Shown here: positions 43,130 to 55,200 of the stretch, piece by piece
Layout of the letters: each line of letters starts with the position of its first letter
How positions within the stretch are numbered: the stretch's first letter is position 1
NCBI RefSeq assembly: GCF_037975245.1
Contig: NC_092562.1
Coordinates: 10,455,001-10,519,000 of the forward strand
Reading direction: 5' to 3'
From: Apostichopus japonicus
Lineage: Eukaryota > Echinodermata > Holothuroidea > Aspidochirotida > Stichopodidae
DNA length: 64,000 nucleotides
Position numbers and translations under genes: made by a program
The notes under the pieces: generated by a model
Databases searched by the model: none
Seen by the model: only the letters and a program-made list of their open reading frames with translations
Told to the model about the DNA's origin: nothing

Positions 43130-44123
43130 GGCATTGAGAATCGTCCCAAACCGCGTGCCACCTTCTGAAAAAGTTAACTTTCCGGTACAATTATAGAATA
43201 CAGGGCCATTCATTAACTCTTCCCAGCATCCGGATGCGCGGATGCGCGGTGTGTCTGTACATGTCCGTACACGTATGGCGCCCTCTAAAATTCCATTACG
43301 TATTTTATTTTGACTCCGCATCCGCGCATCCGCGCATCCACCCCGGGAGTACAAGGAAAGGACTTAGATAATTTTCGAAGGTTTCCCCATAATGGACTTA
43401 AATAATTTTCGAAAGTTTCCCCATATACCATCACGTATTTCATTTTGACTCCGCATCCGCGCATCCGCGCATCCACCCCGGGAGTACAAGGAAAGGACTT
43501 AGATAATTTTCGAAGGTTTCCCCATAATGGACTTAAATAATTTTCGAAAAGTTTCGACATATACCATCACGTATTTCCAATACTGAAAGTCCCGTATGTA
43601 CGAAGATATTCCACATCAATAGTGTGTCGTTCTTAAAAGGACTTAGGAAATTTTTGACTCCGCATCCACGCATCCGCGCATCCACTCAAAAAGAAAGAAC
43701 TGGGACTTTGACATTTTTTACTCACATACGTACTGGGGTGAGACTGAGCATCCGCGCATCCGGATGCTCAGATAGTATCATCGAGTGGCCCTGTATTCTA
43801 TAATTACTCCAACTTTCCATTGCTTGCAAGTGAAGTTTTTTTCTTGTGACTACAAACTGCAGACAGTACTGAAACGTAATACCTTGTTATCTTTTATCTA
43901 GCCCTGAGATGTCCATCACTGCTATGTACACTGTGTTGTGGGTATTGACCAAAGACTGTATTTATTGACTGTACACTAGTGTCTAATTACCGACGGTAGC
44001 AAACTGTGTGTGTATTTTCTGGAATCGATGGTGGTGTCTAACACTTCTGTTACACCTCATTCGAAACTAGGTCAGATTACCGGCAAAAGAAGTTTCTTTG
44101 TGCGCGAGTCTTCACACGTCCCT
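43130..44123 (+). mobile_element. TTAA MITE (AGGCATTGAAGACTCGC family), split by an inserted element
   Basis: TTAA at 43126-43129 precedes a diverged left end (GGCATTGAGAATCGTCCC) and TTAA at 44124-44127 follows the right end GCGAGTCTTCACACGTCCCT. The middle is interrupted from 43184 to 43810 by another transposon. Removing that insert and one copy of its duplication restores the order seen in the copy at 17674. Confidence 0.85.
43184..43810. mobile_element. 627-bp nested element with 8-bp duplication AACTTTCC
   Basis: AACTTTCC at 43176-43183 and 43811-43818 duplicates host MITE sequence exactly at the insertion point. The ends share AATTATAGAATACAGGGCC in inverted orientation. Just inside both ends is GCATCCGGATGC next to GCGCATCC repeats, and the interior holds a roughly 136-bp duplication (CTCCGCATCCGCGCATCC at about 43314 and 43450, partial third copy near 43659). 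This is a non-autonomous DNA transposon of an 8-bp-duplication superfamily (hAT or P type). Confidence 0.87.
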
Positions 44124-44127
44124 TTAA

Positions 44128-44357
44128 AGGCATTGAAGACTCGACCCAAACCGTGTGCGGCCATCTGAAAAAGTTAACTTTCTGTTGCTTGCAAGTGACG
44201 TTTTGTTGTGTCGCTACAAAATGCAGACAGTAATGAAATGTGATACCTTGTTATCTTAAGCTGGACCTGAGATGTCCATCGCTGTATCGTTTATACACTG
44301 TGCTGTGGGTATTGACCGCAGTTTTATGTACTGACTGTACACTAGTCTTCACACCCT
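44128..44357 (+). mobile_element. TTAA MITE copy abutting the previous one
   Basis: It begins AGGCATTGAAGACTCGACC right after the TTAA (44124-44127) that also closes the preceding copy, and ends TCTTCACACCCT before TTAA at 44358-44361. Internal sequence is deleted relative to 17674, giving 230 bp. A third, inverted fragment (AGGGTGTGAAGACTCACGC) begins at 44362 and is cut off at about 44393, where the element at 44402 starts. Confidence 0.85.
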
Positions 44358-44401
44358 TTAAAGGGTGTGAAGACTCACGCAAAAAGAAACGTCTACACAA
44401 G

Positions 44402-45305
44402 CATTGGCGTACGAGGCGGGGGGCAGACTGCCCCCCCAAATTTCCAGAGGACAAGAAATTCGGGCAAAAGTCCTGAAAAATTTGGGCAGCCTAAGAGGAG
44501 AAAAAAAATATATATATGTATATATAAATATGCAGTAGCTTGCCCAAATCTTTTTCAAATTTTTGCCCGAAAATTCTGTGGAGAGCGTTATATGTTATTG
44601 TTTTGTGACATTAATATTAATACATGCCTAATGATTTTCTTTATTTAGCATCATGTTGCCCGAATATTTTGGTGTAACACCACCGTAAGCGCAGCTCATC
44701 TGGGCTACTACGCTTTTTGCACTATCAAAAATTTGTCTAACTAGTCAACTGTATACCTGGACATCCCCGACATGAGTGTATGTAAGAAACGTTTTCTTGT
44801 TCATGGATGGTGGGGGGGGGGGTGCCTACAAGCCTAGAAGTACAGGTTTATCGTTTTCTTTGTTATTTTTTATACTTTTTTGTGAGACAAATTGCAGTCT
44901 CACCCGACACAGCGTCATTATCCCACCTACGTGTCAATGAACAATGTACAGTATGTTTTTCTGGATGTAGCTGAGTACTGTGTTAAAATAATAAATACGG
45001 TAACTAAATAGGAGCTTAAAAAATATACTGTCCTATTTTTCCCCTTCAAAGTGATGTTACCATTTTTTCTTCTTCTAATTTACCAAATTTTTGGGGAAGT
45101 GAGATTATAAAATAAAGAATGTTTATATACAACTTGCAAGGCCTCAGAAGGGCCATTTCCGGCAATCTGAGAGGCATTTTTTGCCAAAAATTTCTTGTAC
45201 GCTACGCGCCAACCGATGGTGGCGCTCCGCTTGGATAATGTCACAGGAACTTTTGGACACAAAAGTTTCTGCCCCCCCAAACTGAAATGATCCCATACGC
45301 CTATG
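44402..45305. mobile_element. 904-bp element with 8-bp duplication TACACAAG
   Basis: TACACAAG at 44394-44401 and 45306-45313 flanks ends CATTGGCGTACG and CATACGCCTATG, an inverted pair. Just inside both ends are C/G-rich blocks (GGGGGGCAGACTGCCCCCCC on the left, CTGCCCCCCCAAACTG on the right). The segment near 45190-45230 holds the complement of the 'AGCGGAGCGCCACCA' block of the repeats at 2430 and 49912, tying these families together. Confidence 0.82.
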
Positions 45306-45973
45306 TACACAAGGTGGTTTCTCAGCTTAGAATGGACCAGACCAAACATGGTTTCAATTTTCTGCGGAATAGCCTGTACTCTATATATACTGTATGAGAT
45401 ACATCCAGGTGTGCACATGTGTATTAGTTACGTCAATATCTCCTTTGAATGGAGAGCAAGATTTCATTTAAAGAAAACAGGAAGTCAAGCAGACATCCTA
45501 TTGTTATTTATAGTTGATTATGTTTTGTAACAAGATAGTGAACATGGGGTATTCTGCATCATTATTGAATGATTGAAACAAAGAATCTAAGAATTGAGCG
45601 TTCTGACTTCATGTGGTTTGTGTTGATCGCTTTTATACCTCCTGATGCCCCTCCCCTTCCCCTTGTTTTTGTTGTTGTTGTTTTTGTTTTGTTTAAATTG
45701 CTTCTTACGGACCAAGGACCACACAGCGTTTTTGTCCTGTCTGGCCTTTGTTACGTTACTTTCTCTAAAGTTCTGTCTTGAGATTTCTATTTACTGTAAT
45801 GATACATCATTTTAAGACATTGAAGGTTGGGAAAGTTTGCAATGCAATGCAGGATTGTAAGCTCTTATCCTGTTTGTTAAGAATTTAGAAATCGATTTTT
45901 TCTTGAGCATGATAAACTGCATGTTTATCGTTTTTAATTATGGTTCAACTTTTCATCTCTTTGCATTCTCCAG

Positions 45974-46015
45974 AAATTTGTGAAGAAGACAGAAATACAA
46001 GACGTATCATTCATC
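45974..46015 (+). other. PSMG3: PSMG3 probable 5' untranslated segment
   Basis: A good acceptor (TTGCATTCTCCAG) ends at 45973, 42 nt before the PSMG3 start codon. This suggests that the first translated exon is preceded by a separate upstream exon. The 42 nt are open in the ATG frame, so a longer N-terminus cannot be excluded, but the human protein starts at about the same place. Confidence 0.5.
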
Positions 46016-48559
46016 ATGCCTGGACAAGTTGCAAAACCCCATTCAAAAAAGGTGATTATCATTTATTACTTTCAAGGTAAACATCTGCTTCTTTTTTGTG
46101 GAAACTTCTCCTTTAAGGTTCATTGTGTTGTTCCTTACATAACATGATAGTTTTAGCTAGTACCACTGAACATGCCTAGACAAACTTGAAAAACCCCATT
46201 CAAAAGTGGTGATTTTCATTTATTACATTTCAAAGTGAACATTGTCAACTTTTAATTTCTTTTTAGAAACTTCTCCTTTAAGGGTCGTTGTGTTGTTCAG
46301 TTTAAGCTAGTACCACTTAACAGTACAATAATGTTATAATGTAAGACATACATCTTATTTTTACATGTTCAGTTGATTACTACTGCAGAGTTATGACATT
46401 TGCCAATCTAGCACTGAACTTCATCCCACAGAAGAACAAATTCTCTATAAAATATGTAATGTCTTGTACAACTTTATTTTATTTTATTTAAATTACATTG
46501 GACCATTTTTTCTCATTTTCTGAACACAACTTATACCTGCTTTTCCTTCTAATAGGGGGCAGCAGTCATCAATGGCAACCACACAGATGTAGTTTGTATA
46601 GGTTATGAAGATAAGACAATGTTAATTGTCTCCCAGTATCAGAAGATGGGATCTATGGTATGTCCAACGTTTCAAATGTTCGATTCTATTCCGACTTTGG
46701 AGGACTTCTTCATATAGTTTAAAGTTTATCTCATATTAAATAATAAAGGTGAATTGCTGTTTTAAAAAAACACTTATGATGGAGACAAGTTACAGTACTA
46801 TGAAGTTAGAATGTTCACAAAGCACTGTATTGAACTAAACAGTCTAGTAGTTACTGGCAAATTAACTTTGTTTATGCTTTTGCTTTACTCTGTCTTGTCC
46901 TGTCCTGTTCTGTCTTTTCTTGTCGTTAAATTGTAGCTTTTCTTTTGTATGTCCTGGGTTGTGCAATGGTACATGGGTAGTATTCAGAAGTTTCAAAATA
47001 CAGAGAACAATGCATTAAAAGTAGTGTCAATATCTCGAAAGAGTGAATCCATTTTGCCTCAATAGCAAATATATACCTGAACTGTCATTAAACGTCACAT
47101 TAGGCCATGCATTTTATGATTGGTCTCCATTATAAGTCAGAGGGCCTGACATTTTTGGCAGGCATTTCTCGTTGATCAAGTTTGGAACATTGCTGAGCCT
47201 ATTGTTCAGAAATTGCTGCACAAATTGAGAACAGTTAACACAATTTTTTGTCTCAAAAATTCTATTTTACATATTGCCAATATAAGAACCCAATATGACA
47301 AATTGGTTTTTTTTTTGTAAGAAGCGAAAATATATGGAAGAACAAAGTCCTTCAGCTGGAATATTCAGTTAAACAACATATAATGTCTGCATTTGATTTA
47401 ATAGTCTGCATTACTAGTAAGAGGGCCTGACATTCCTATTCAGATAGCAGAATCTTCAAGGGCATTGTCCAATGTTCCGAATAACAATTTACCCTTTCTT
47501 CCATTCAAAATGTTTTTCTATACGTTAATATCCATTTGCCTTCGTAGAAGTTCCTGTTAAGATTGAAACAGTAGGCTCTCTAACTTTATAGTTCCCTATA
47601 AACTATAAAGACTGTTTGTAGTAGATAAACAGTATTTTTTAACATATTATTAATATTCTGTCTTAGGTCTACATTACCAAGGATGGAGCACCCATCGATA
47701 ACAAACGTCAAGGTTTTACAACGAATGTTCTGCTTGGAGAGGATAAGGTAAACTATTGATTTATTGGTGTTGATTTAAAACCATCAATATGAGTTTTATG
47801 CTCCCCATATTCTCCAACAAAATAAACAAAGAAATTATATAGCAATAATTGACAAATAAAAGATAGAGATTTTACTGACAAAGAAATGAGAAATAAATCA
47901 TATTTAGCTTTGGAATAAAAGATTGTTCTTTGTTTTAAAGTGCAACTGTGACTGCCGGGTATTTAATGCCCTTGCTCGGTTTGAAATGTGCAAGCGTAAT
48001 GTTACCGTATCATGCTTATTGTTTGGACTGAGAATTTTCACAATATGGAAAATTATATTTAAATGACATTGGTTTACTCAAAATGTAATTTCCACTCTAA
48101 CTGTCCATTCAATTTTTGATTACTTCAGTAAAGTTTTGTTAATATATAGTGAACTCGTTGCAGCATTTTCCACTACCAATATATTGTTATAGTTGGGCAT
48201 ACAGTATATTGTAAAATCTATAATATTCTTGTTCTGCCTGAATGGAATTTTGTTTTTGTTTGTATCACTAGCTTAGCATCGAGGCACTGGTTGCCAATAA
48301 AAATTATTAAGAGCCCCTAACCCTTTCCCCTGTGCTCCCAACCCCCCTCCCTTCCTCCTTTGTGGACAGGTTTAGGAGGTCAAATTTGGTTAATGGTTTC
48401 AAATGTTACCATCTCCAGCCTGTCCTCCATGTGTTTGCAAGAAACCTTGCAGAAGTCGTGTACGCTGGGAAACCAATCGTGATGGGAATTGCCTTGAAAG
48501 ACGACTGTCCATCTGTCATGAAAGCTCTACAAAGTCTGCTTAAAGATTACAAAATGTGA
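46016..48559 (+). CDS. PSMG3: Proteasome assembly chaperone 3 (PSMG3/PAC3)
   Basis: PSMG3 pairs with PSMG4 and helps assemble the alpha ring of the 20S proteasome in the cytosol, then leaves before the particle matures. Exons: 46016-46051, 46556-46657, 47667-47747 and 48419-48559, all joined in phase 0 (119 aa; human 122). Matches to the human protein as I recall it are TDVVC (human TQVVC), L.VSQYQKMGSMV (human LVTQFGKMGTLV), FTTNVLLGEDKPVLHVFARN (human LTTKVLLGQDEPLIHVFAKN) and GIALKD (human AVAVKD). The start codon is the only ATG near the human start and follows a good acceptor. An AATAAA lies at 48575-48580, just after the stop. It converges on PHF24. Intron 1 holds a decayed copy of the exon 1 region. 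Confidence 0.93.
46171..46320 (+). pseudogene. Duplicated, stop-containing copy of PSMG3 exon 1 region
   Basis: Sequence around PSMG3 exon 1 (CATGCC.GACAA, AAACCCCATTCAAAA, GGTGATT, TTCATTTATTAC) recurs 156 bp downstream. The copied ATG (46172-46174) is followed by a stop codon at 46187-46189. The duplication also covers the intron part with GAAACTTCTCCTTTAAGG and AGCTAGTACCACT. Confidence 0.85.
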
Positions 48560-48574
48560 TTCAAAAGAATCTGG

Positions 48575-48580
48575 AATAAA
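48575..48580 (+). terminator. PSMG3 polyadenylation signal
   Basis: AATAAA 16 nt after the PSMG3 stop codon. Another AATAAA-rich stretch at about 48950-48963 could serve a longer transcript. Confidence 0.55.
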
Positions 48581-49220
48581 ACCAAAGAAGAAGAAAAATA
48601 TAAAGGTGAGGGAGACAAACACACTTTGTTTACAAGATTTATAATCCTCAGTACTGGCTACAACACCACAAAGTCAATTAAATATTCATTTTCAACATTT
48701 ACACATTACATTATACACTATTAAGTGTAAAATTTAGCTATAATATGTACAGTAATGTTCTTTTTGTTTCTTCTTCATTTTTCTTTTGTTTTGGTAGTTT
48801 ACACAAGCTTGCCTCTAGCTTTTTTTGTGTGTGAATAATCTTTCAGCTTTGATGGCAACTTTTGCTGTTTTTTCTTTTTATCTTGGCCATGGCCAAACTT
48901 GAAGCCTGTATGACTATAGAATGCTGCAAAGAACACTTTTTGTTTACAGAAATAAAAATAAATCAAAATACGAATCTTATTTAAAAAAAAATGTTATTGA
49001 AAGATACAAATTGGTTTCCAAGCCATCAGCTCATAGCGTAATTCAGCTATAAGAAATATAGTACACATCTGATAGGTTTTAATGGTCGAAATAATGATTA
49101 AGGTATCAACAAATCAGTGTTTTTATATTTCACTGAAAAGTAACAAAAACAGATATTGCTGTTTTGGTTTTGTCTCTTGTACTGTTATTTTATTTTATAA
49201 ATTTAGTGCAAGATAATAGC

Positions 49221-52200
49221 TTATAACTTCATAAACATTGGTCCCTGGTTAAGGTGAACTGGTCCTTGGTTAGGTCTAGCGGCTATGATGTACACAGCTT
49301 GCTCCGTGATGAATTCATCCCAAGATATTGTCCTGTGCAGAGAACGCATTGAAAAATTAAAATACATCCTAGAATTGACCAAGAATAATCACACATTGGA
49401 ATAAAAACTTGACAAATATTGAGGACCCATTCAATAAGAACCTGTTTTAGTTACAGTGCAGTCAAGTAGAACATAAAATCACCCTTGTTACACCTCCACC
49501 CCCCACCCCCAGTTCCCCTAATACCCCCATCTGGTCCTCTTACGATTGTCAATTTGTTCTTTCCATATTTTCTCCACCTTTTTGGTCATTAAAGCTTTTC
49601 GTTCTGTTATAAACACTTCTTGTAGGATGTGCATTGAAATTGTACTTCATTGTTGAAAGTGTGCACAGCTGTTAAAAAATCTTGAAGTCCTTTTCAATGT
49701 TTTTTTTCCTTTTTGGTGTTACCCTAAAATGACCTGTATGTACATTGTCTGGGAAAGACAAAAAAGATATTCATGAAATTTTGAAAAACCTTAAAGGATA
49801 TTCTTAGAACTTAACTCAAAATATTCTTTGAGGTGGTTAAATTTTCAAGCATTTCGAATACGTAAGGTTTAGTGAAATGATTAAGGCCGTAATCAACTTT
49901 TGCCATAGGACCAATGGCGGAGCTAGGGGTATTGGTCAGCAGGGGCGAGAATGGTCTGTAGGGGCACTTTCGACACTATCCAAGCGGAGCGCCACCACAC
50001 GTTGGTGCGGAATTTTTGGGTAAAGATAATCCCTAGATCGCTGGGAATGACCCTTTCCGGCACTTGCTAATTTGCAGGTAAACAAAGACTAAATAGCTGA
50101 TAATTAAAGACTGTTGTTAGAGCATTTTGTCAGAAAATTACACCAACAAAATGTGACAAATTTCAATAGGTACAGTAGATGAGAGCGCAATAAAAAAGTC
50201 AATAATCGCAAATAAGTAGAAAGTGATAAAAAGCTGAAAAGGGCAACAGCAGCCCATTTGAGTTCGTCTGGGGGGGCATCCGCCCCCCTGACTGTATGGA
50301 CGCTCCGCCACTGCTTAGGACAGTACATACCCTGAATGGTCGGTGTCAGCGTCCATCAGTATCCCTGTGTTTGTTGTAACGTGAGTTGATAGCGTCATAT
50401 CCAGTTCAGTAAGCTGTCTGGAGAGTTTTCTCCTGGGGGTCGCGGGGAAAAAAACATGAAAGTTCTGAACAAATTCCTAAAAAAAAACCTTGAACAAAAA
50501 AGTTGTGTGTAAACCATGGAATATCCATGCAACTGTAAATTAGTGGTGAACCCTAAAGTTGGTAAAAAATTTTCATCCTTTTCTCTGGGTGTATGTCAGA
50601 AGCCACACTGCCTTGTGCAACAACATTAAATCATACTGGAGATCTCACCAAGTTTCAAACTGATAATAAAAAAAATCTATTTTTTTTTTACAATTTGTGT
50701 ACAAATTGTGAACAGAAAAACGTTTGGGAAATATTTAATCAAATTTGGAAAAACCAATGAAATTTGGCAGAAGCAGGATTCAAACCAGTGATAACATTGG
50801 GGATGTTAGTCATGTGCTGCATCAAGTGAGTTCTAAATTGTTCAAGAGTATCAACAGAATTTGTCAAAACACCTTATTTTATTGATCATAAAAATTGAGA
50901 AAATTGTCATTTGCTCGTGCTCACAACTTTGATTGCTGACAGATATCCCAGCTAGCTTCCGCTTGACAAAGATTCTGAGCATAGCGTACTGTAGCTGTTT
51001 AATAGTACATATCTATTTAGCATGAAGCAGGGAAGGGTGAAAACATGTTATGATGCAAACATGAAGCAGCTTATGGCTAAAAAGTGGCAGCGGCATTATA
51101 ATTTTAATAAAATTTAATGCATGAATTTAACACCCGAATATCATAATAACAATACCTCAATATGAGAAATGTGGGCAAGTGGCCATGCATGTTTTTGAAG
51201 AATAATGAATGCGAGTTACCTAGTTGTTTTCATGAGGGTCAATACCCTTTGAGGTCAGCAGCAGTCATTAGTGTGGAAATCTAAGCAGTTAGCTTCATTG
51301 CAAGAATCATATTACTTTAGAGAGAGAAATTGTACATCAAAGATAGGCCTTTACAGTATATATAAGCTATCTCTACACAGTGTTTGGTGGAGGTCAAAGG
51401 TCACTCAAGAGTGGTCAAAAGCTGTAGACGACAGTAATAGCTGATTAACTGTCTTGTTGTGGAATTTTAGTGAAAACACAATCCTGGTACCAAAAATGTT
51501 GTCAAAATCAATGCGTAAAGCTGTGTTTAAGAACCTTGGCGTTTTTGAAGAAGACGAGTGACCCCTGAATGGTAATCACCATGGATTAGTAATATTTGTA
51601 ATATTAGATATATAGATTAGTAATATTTGTCTCTTTTTCTTGCAGTACCTTTCAGTTGGAGACATTTCGCTAGGGTTGGCTGTGAAGTTACTGAACCAGT
51701 GCTTGTAAGCCCTCCTCGCCTCATAGTCGGTTATCTGGCCGTTACCATCGGTGTCGAAGGCTGTGAAGTTTTGGTGAGCCCGGTGGATTTCTTTGGGCTT
51801 CAGAAGCCTCAGCAGCTTCTTCTGCAGGAAGAATTGAAATCACCAAGAAAAAAACATCGTCACAGAGACAGAAATCCTCCGAACATCAGAAAATAAAGCG
51901 GCGATCTAGTTGAAGCATGTGCTGTGTCACAACACCCAGGTTTCAGGTTTCTCTGTTACCTTCATTCATTCTAAAACTTTGGTTTGAAACATGATGGGTG
52001 ACTCTTAGGAAATATGTAAGCCGTTAGAGCGTGCCGGTATATTTTTCAAAATCCGAGATTTCTTGATAATGAAAGAGCGATGTTCAAGTTGATGTTTCCA
52101 TTTCGAAGTAACATGAACATACAAGGAAAGACATTTGTTACACCAGTAGCAGGATGAGGGTAATCTCTCTGCTGTTGTCCAGGTCTATTAATTAATAAAA

Positions 52201-55200
52201 TTAATTAAATATACCAAATTCCTTGCTCTCAGCCATACTATAAGTGTACAGTTTGCTTCACAAATTTTGGTACTGTAGCTAGTGTCTGTCAAAATGTTGT
52301 TTCCAGCTCAGCCAATCAATTAAATGCAACATTTCTCATTACAGTTGTCCTGACTTTATTGTCCTATGATTATGTGACACATTATTATGATGAAAATCAT
52401 GGGGAGGGGAATTTGAATGAAACAGCATGCCGCTGGTAAAATTGCTGCAACATGCTGACCAGTTGCTAAAGTCCTCTTTAATTGTAAGTGAGCTAAAAAT
52501 CCCTAGTTTTCATAGTGTGGTCGAGACCATTTGTAGAGTTACCAAAAACTTTGGGAAGGGTCCCCAAGAATTTGGGAGTAAAGGGAGATTGCCAACATTG
52601 GAAAAGAAAGAAAAAAGGAAGAAAATCTTGAACAAATCTTACTTCAAAAGTTTCAAAATGTATGAAAAGGGAGGGGAATACCCCTCCCTGTGACCCCTTC
52701 CCCAGGACACAAGGTCTATGATGGTGCAATTGTGGGTCACCTTGCAAGGGAACTACACTCCGGAGCGCAGCATTTATATTGGCTGTCGAATCACACACAC
52801 ACAGAATTGTCTAGTCCTTGATTGAATCCAGTTGGTATACATATTATATACTATATTATAATGTCTATGTTGTTTCCTATTATTTGAAAGACTTGATCTA
52901 TACAGGGAGAGAAAGTTTGCTACATTTTGGTTAAGATTTTTTTTTCTCAGCCCATTAAAATACGAACCCTTGGTTGAGTTGCTAATCTTCTAAGCGCTTC
53001 GTGGTTTAAGAACTCCCACCAAGATATGGACCCGCCGAGGTCGCTGTCCATCGTTTGGAATTTGACTTGTTCTTCCCGTATCTCCTCCTGGGTGATTTCT
53101 CGCCCTTCTCCCTGTTTGATGGCCATCGTACGGTATTTCAGAAACTCGTCCAACGAGATCGTGGCATCTGAGAAGAATCGAGAGAGTTAAGGAGGTAACT
53201 TTGAATTGTATTTATTTAGATCCTCCTGCAAGCAGGAACTCGCGAAGAAGCCATCATTGGCTTATCAAAGCCTCAAGCTGACCGAAGTCGGTCTCTTAGA
53301 TTCATATGTAACGTCCATGATTATGAATTGTCAACAACTCTGTAACTGGACGACATACATTAATCTTGGAGTGACTTGAACTGGATCTTGGAGTGGCTCG
53401 AATTGCATGCCCACTTGTCCAATATGAGTAGAACATGGTTGGGTGGGATGGAAGGGGTGTAGGTGGAGGGGTATGGAAAGGAATGTGAGGGAGAAGGAAG
53501 AGAAAGGGAGGGGGAGGATAAAGATGAATGTCATCGAGACTCCAAACTGGTAAAAGACAACTATCTCTGCCACATTGTTTTTTGGTTCCTTGCTTTAGCA
53601 AAAGGAACCTATGCAGTCAGGTTGGCGTGTGTGTGTGTGTGTGGGTGTGTCTGTGTGTGTGTGCATCTGTGACACTTGCTTGGGTACGCTCTATCTCAAT
53701 AAGGGAAAGTTGGATTGAGGCCAAACTTGGACTATAGATCCGCCATATGGAGAAGGTGTGCCCTATTGTTTTTGGTGCCCACAAAGGTCACCAAAGGTCA
53801 GTTATGGTCCAAAAACCGAAAATATTAAAACTGCAATAACTCCCAGTGCCAATGTGCGACAAGATTGATATTTTGGGACAAGTTGTGAACTGGTTAGGGG
53901 AGCATTTTCAAACTTAACGGTCATGTGATCCGAGGTCACCAAAGGTCAATTAATGATAAAAAACTAGTATTTTTGCGATAACTTGAGAACAAATTGTCCG
54001 TTAGGGTTGGGAGTTGCTTCAATGTTATCCTATTGTTGACCCGCATCTGGGTGACCCTTGACCTCAATTTGACCTCTGGTGACCTTTACATGTTTTTGGG
54101 GATTTTTACAGTTTTGATGCTATTTTCAGATGTCAAAGGTACCTTCTGATCATAAATGTCAATAGGTTGACCCCGTGTGACCTTTATGTGCGAAGTTATA
54201 TGGGGTCACAGTTTTTCGGTCGGAGTTAGGATGGTTGTACAGACTTGTCGTTTTGTTTTTTGGAATCAGGAGATTAAACTTCATCTGAAACCAAGGTCAA
54301 AAGGTCAAAGGTCACATTAGAAAAAATGTGCTTATTTTGGGAGGAAACGAGCAAAAGAGGAAATGTTTGGTTTTGATGCTAGATTTGGATATCAAAGGTA
54401 CCTTCCGATCAAAAATGTCAATTGGTTGACACCCGTGTGACCTTCGTGTGCGAAGTTATACGAGGTCAAAGTTAATTTTCAGACATTTAATGCAACAACT
54501 CCCAGTTCCAAGGTGTGGCATGGTTGATATTTTTGGACAAGTTGCAAATGGTATAGGGGAATATTTTCAAACTTAACGGTCATGTGATCCGAGGTCACCA
54601 AAGGTCAATTAATGTCAAAAAACTAGTATTTTGGGGGTAGAAAATGGGCAAAGAAAAGAAAGTTTGGTTTTGTATAGTTTGATGCTCTAATTTAGGTCTC
54701 ATCAATCAAAAATGTCAATAAGTTGACCCAAGGTGACCTTTGTGTGTTAAGTTATATGAGGTCAAAGTTAATTTTCAGACATTTAGTGTAATAACTCCCA
54801 GTGCCAAGGTGTTACACAGTTGATATTTTGAGACAAGTTGCAAATGGTATAGGGGAATATTTTCAAACTTAACGGTCATGTGATCCGAGGTCACCAAAGG
54901 TCAATTAATGATAAAAAACTAGTATTTTTGCGATAACTTGAGAACAAATTGTCCGTTAGGGTTGGGAGTTGCTTCAATGTAATCCAATTGTCGACCCGCA
55001 TCTGGGTGACCCTTGACCTCAATTTGACCTCTGGTGACCTTTTTAGTGTTTTAGGGATTTTTACAGTTTTGATGCTATTTTCAGATGTCAAAGGTACCTT
55101 CTGATCATAAATGTCAATGGGTTGACCCCCGTGTGACCTTCGTGTGCGAAGTTATATGAGGTCAAAGTTAATTTTCAGACATTTAATGCAATAACTCCCA

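Noticed and set aside
46016-48559. First impression that the small plus-strand gene is a profilin-like actin-binding protein
   Set aside because: The VLLGEDKPVLHVFARN and YQKMGSMV blocks match proteasome assembly chaperone 3, and the exon layout and length fit it.
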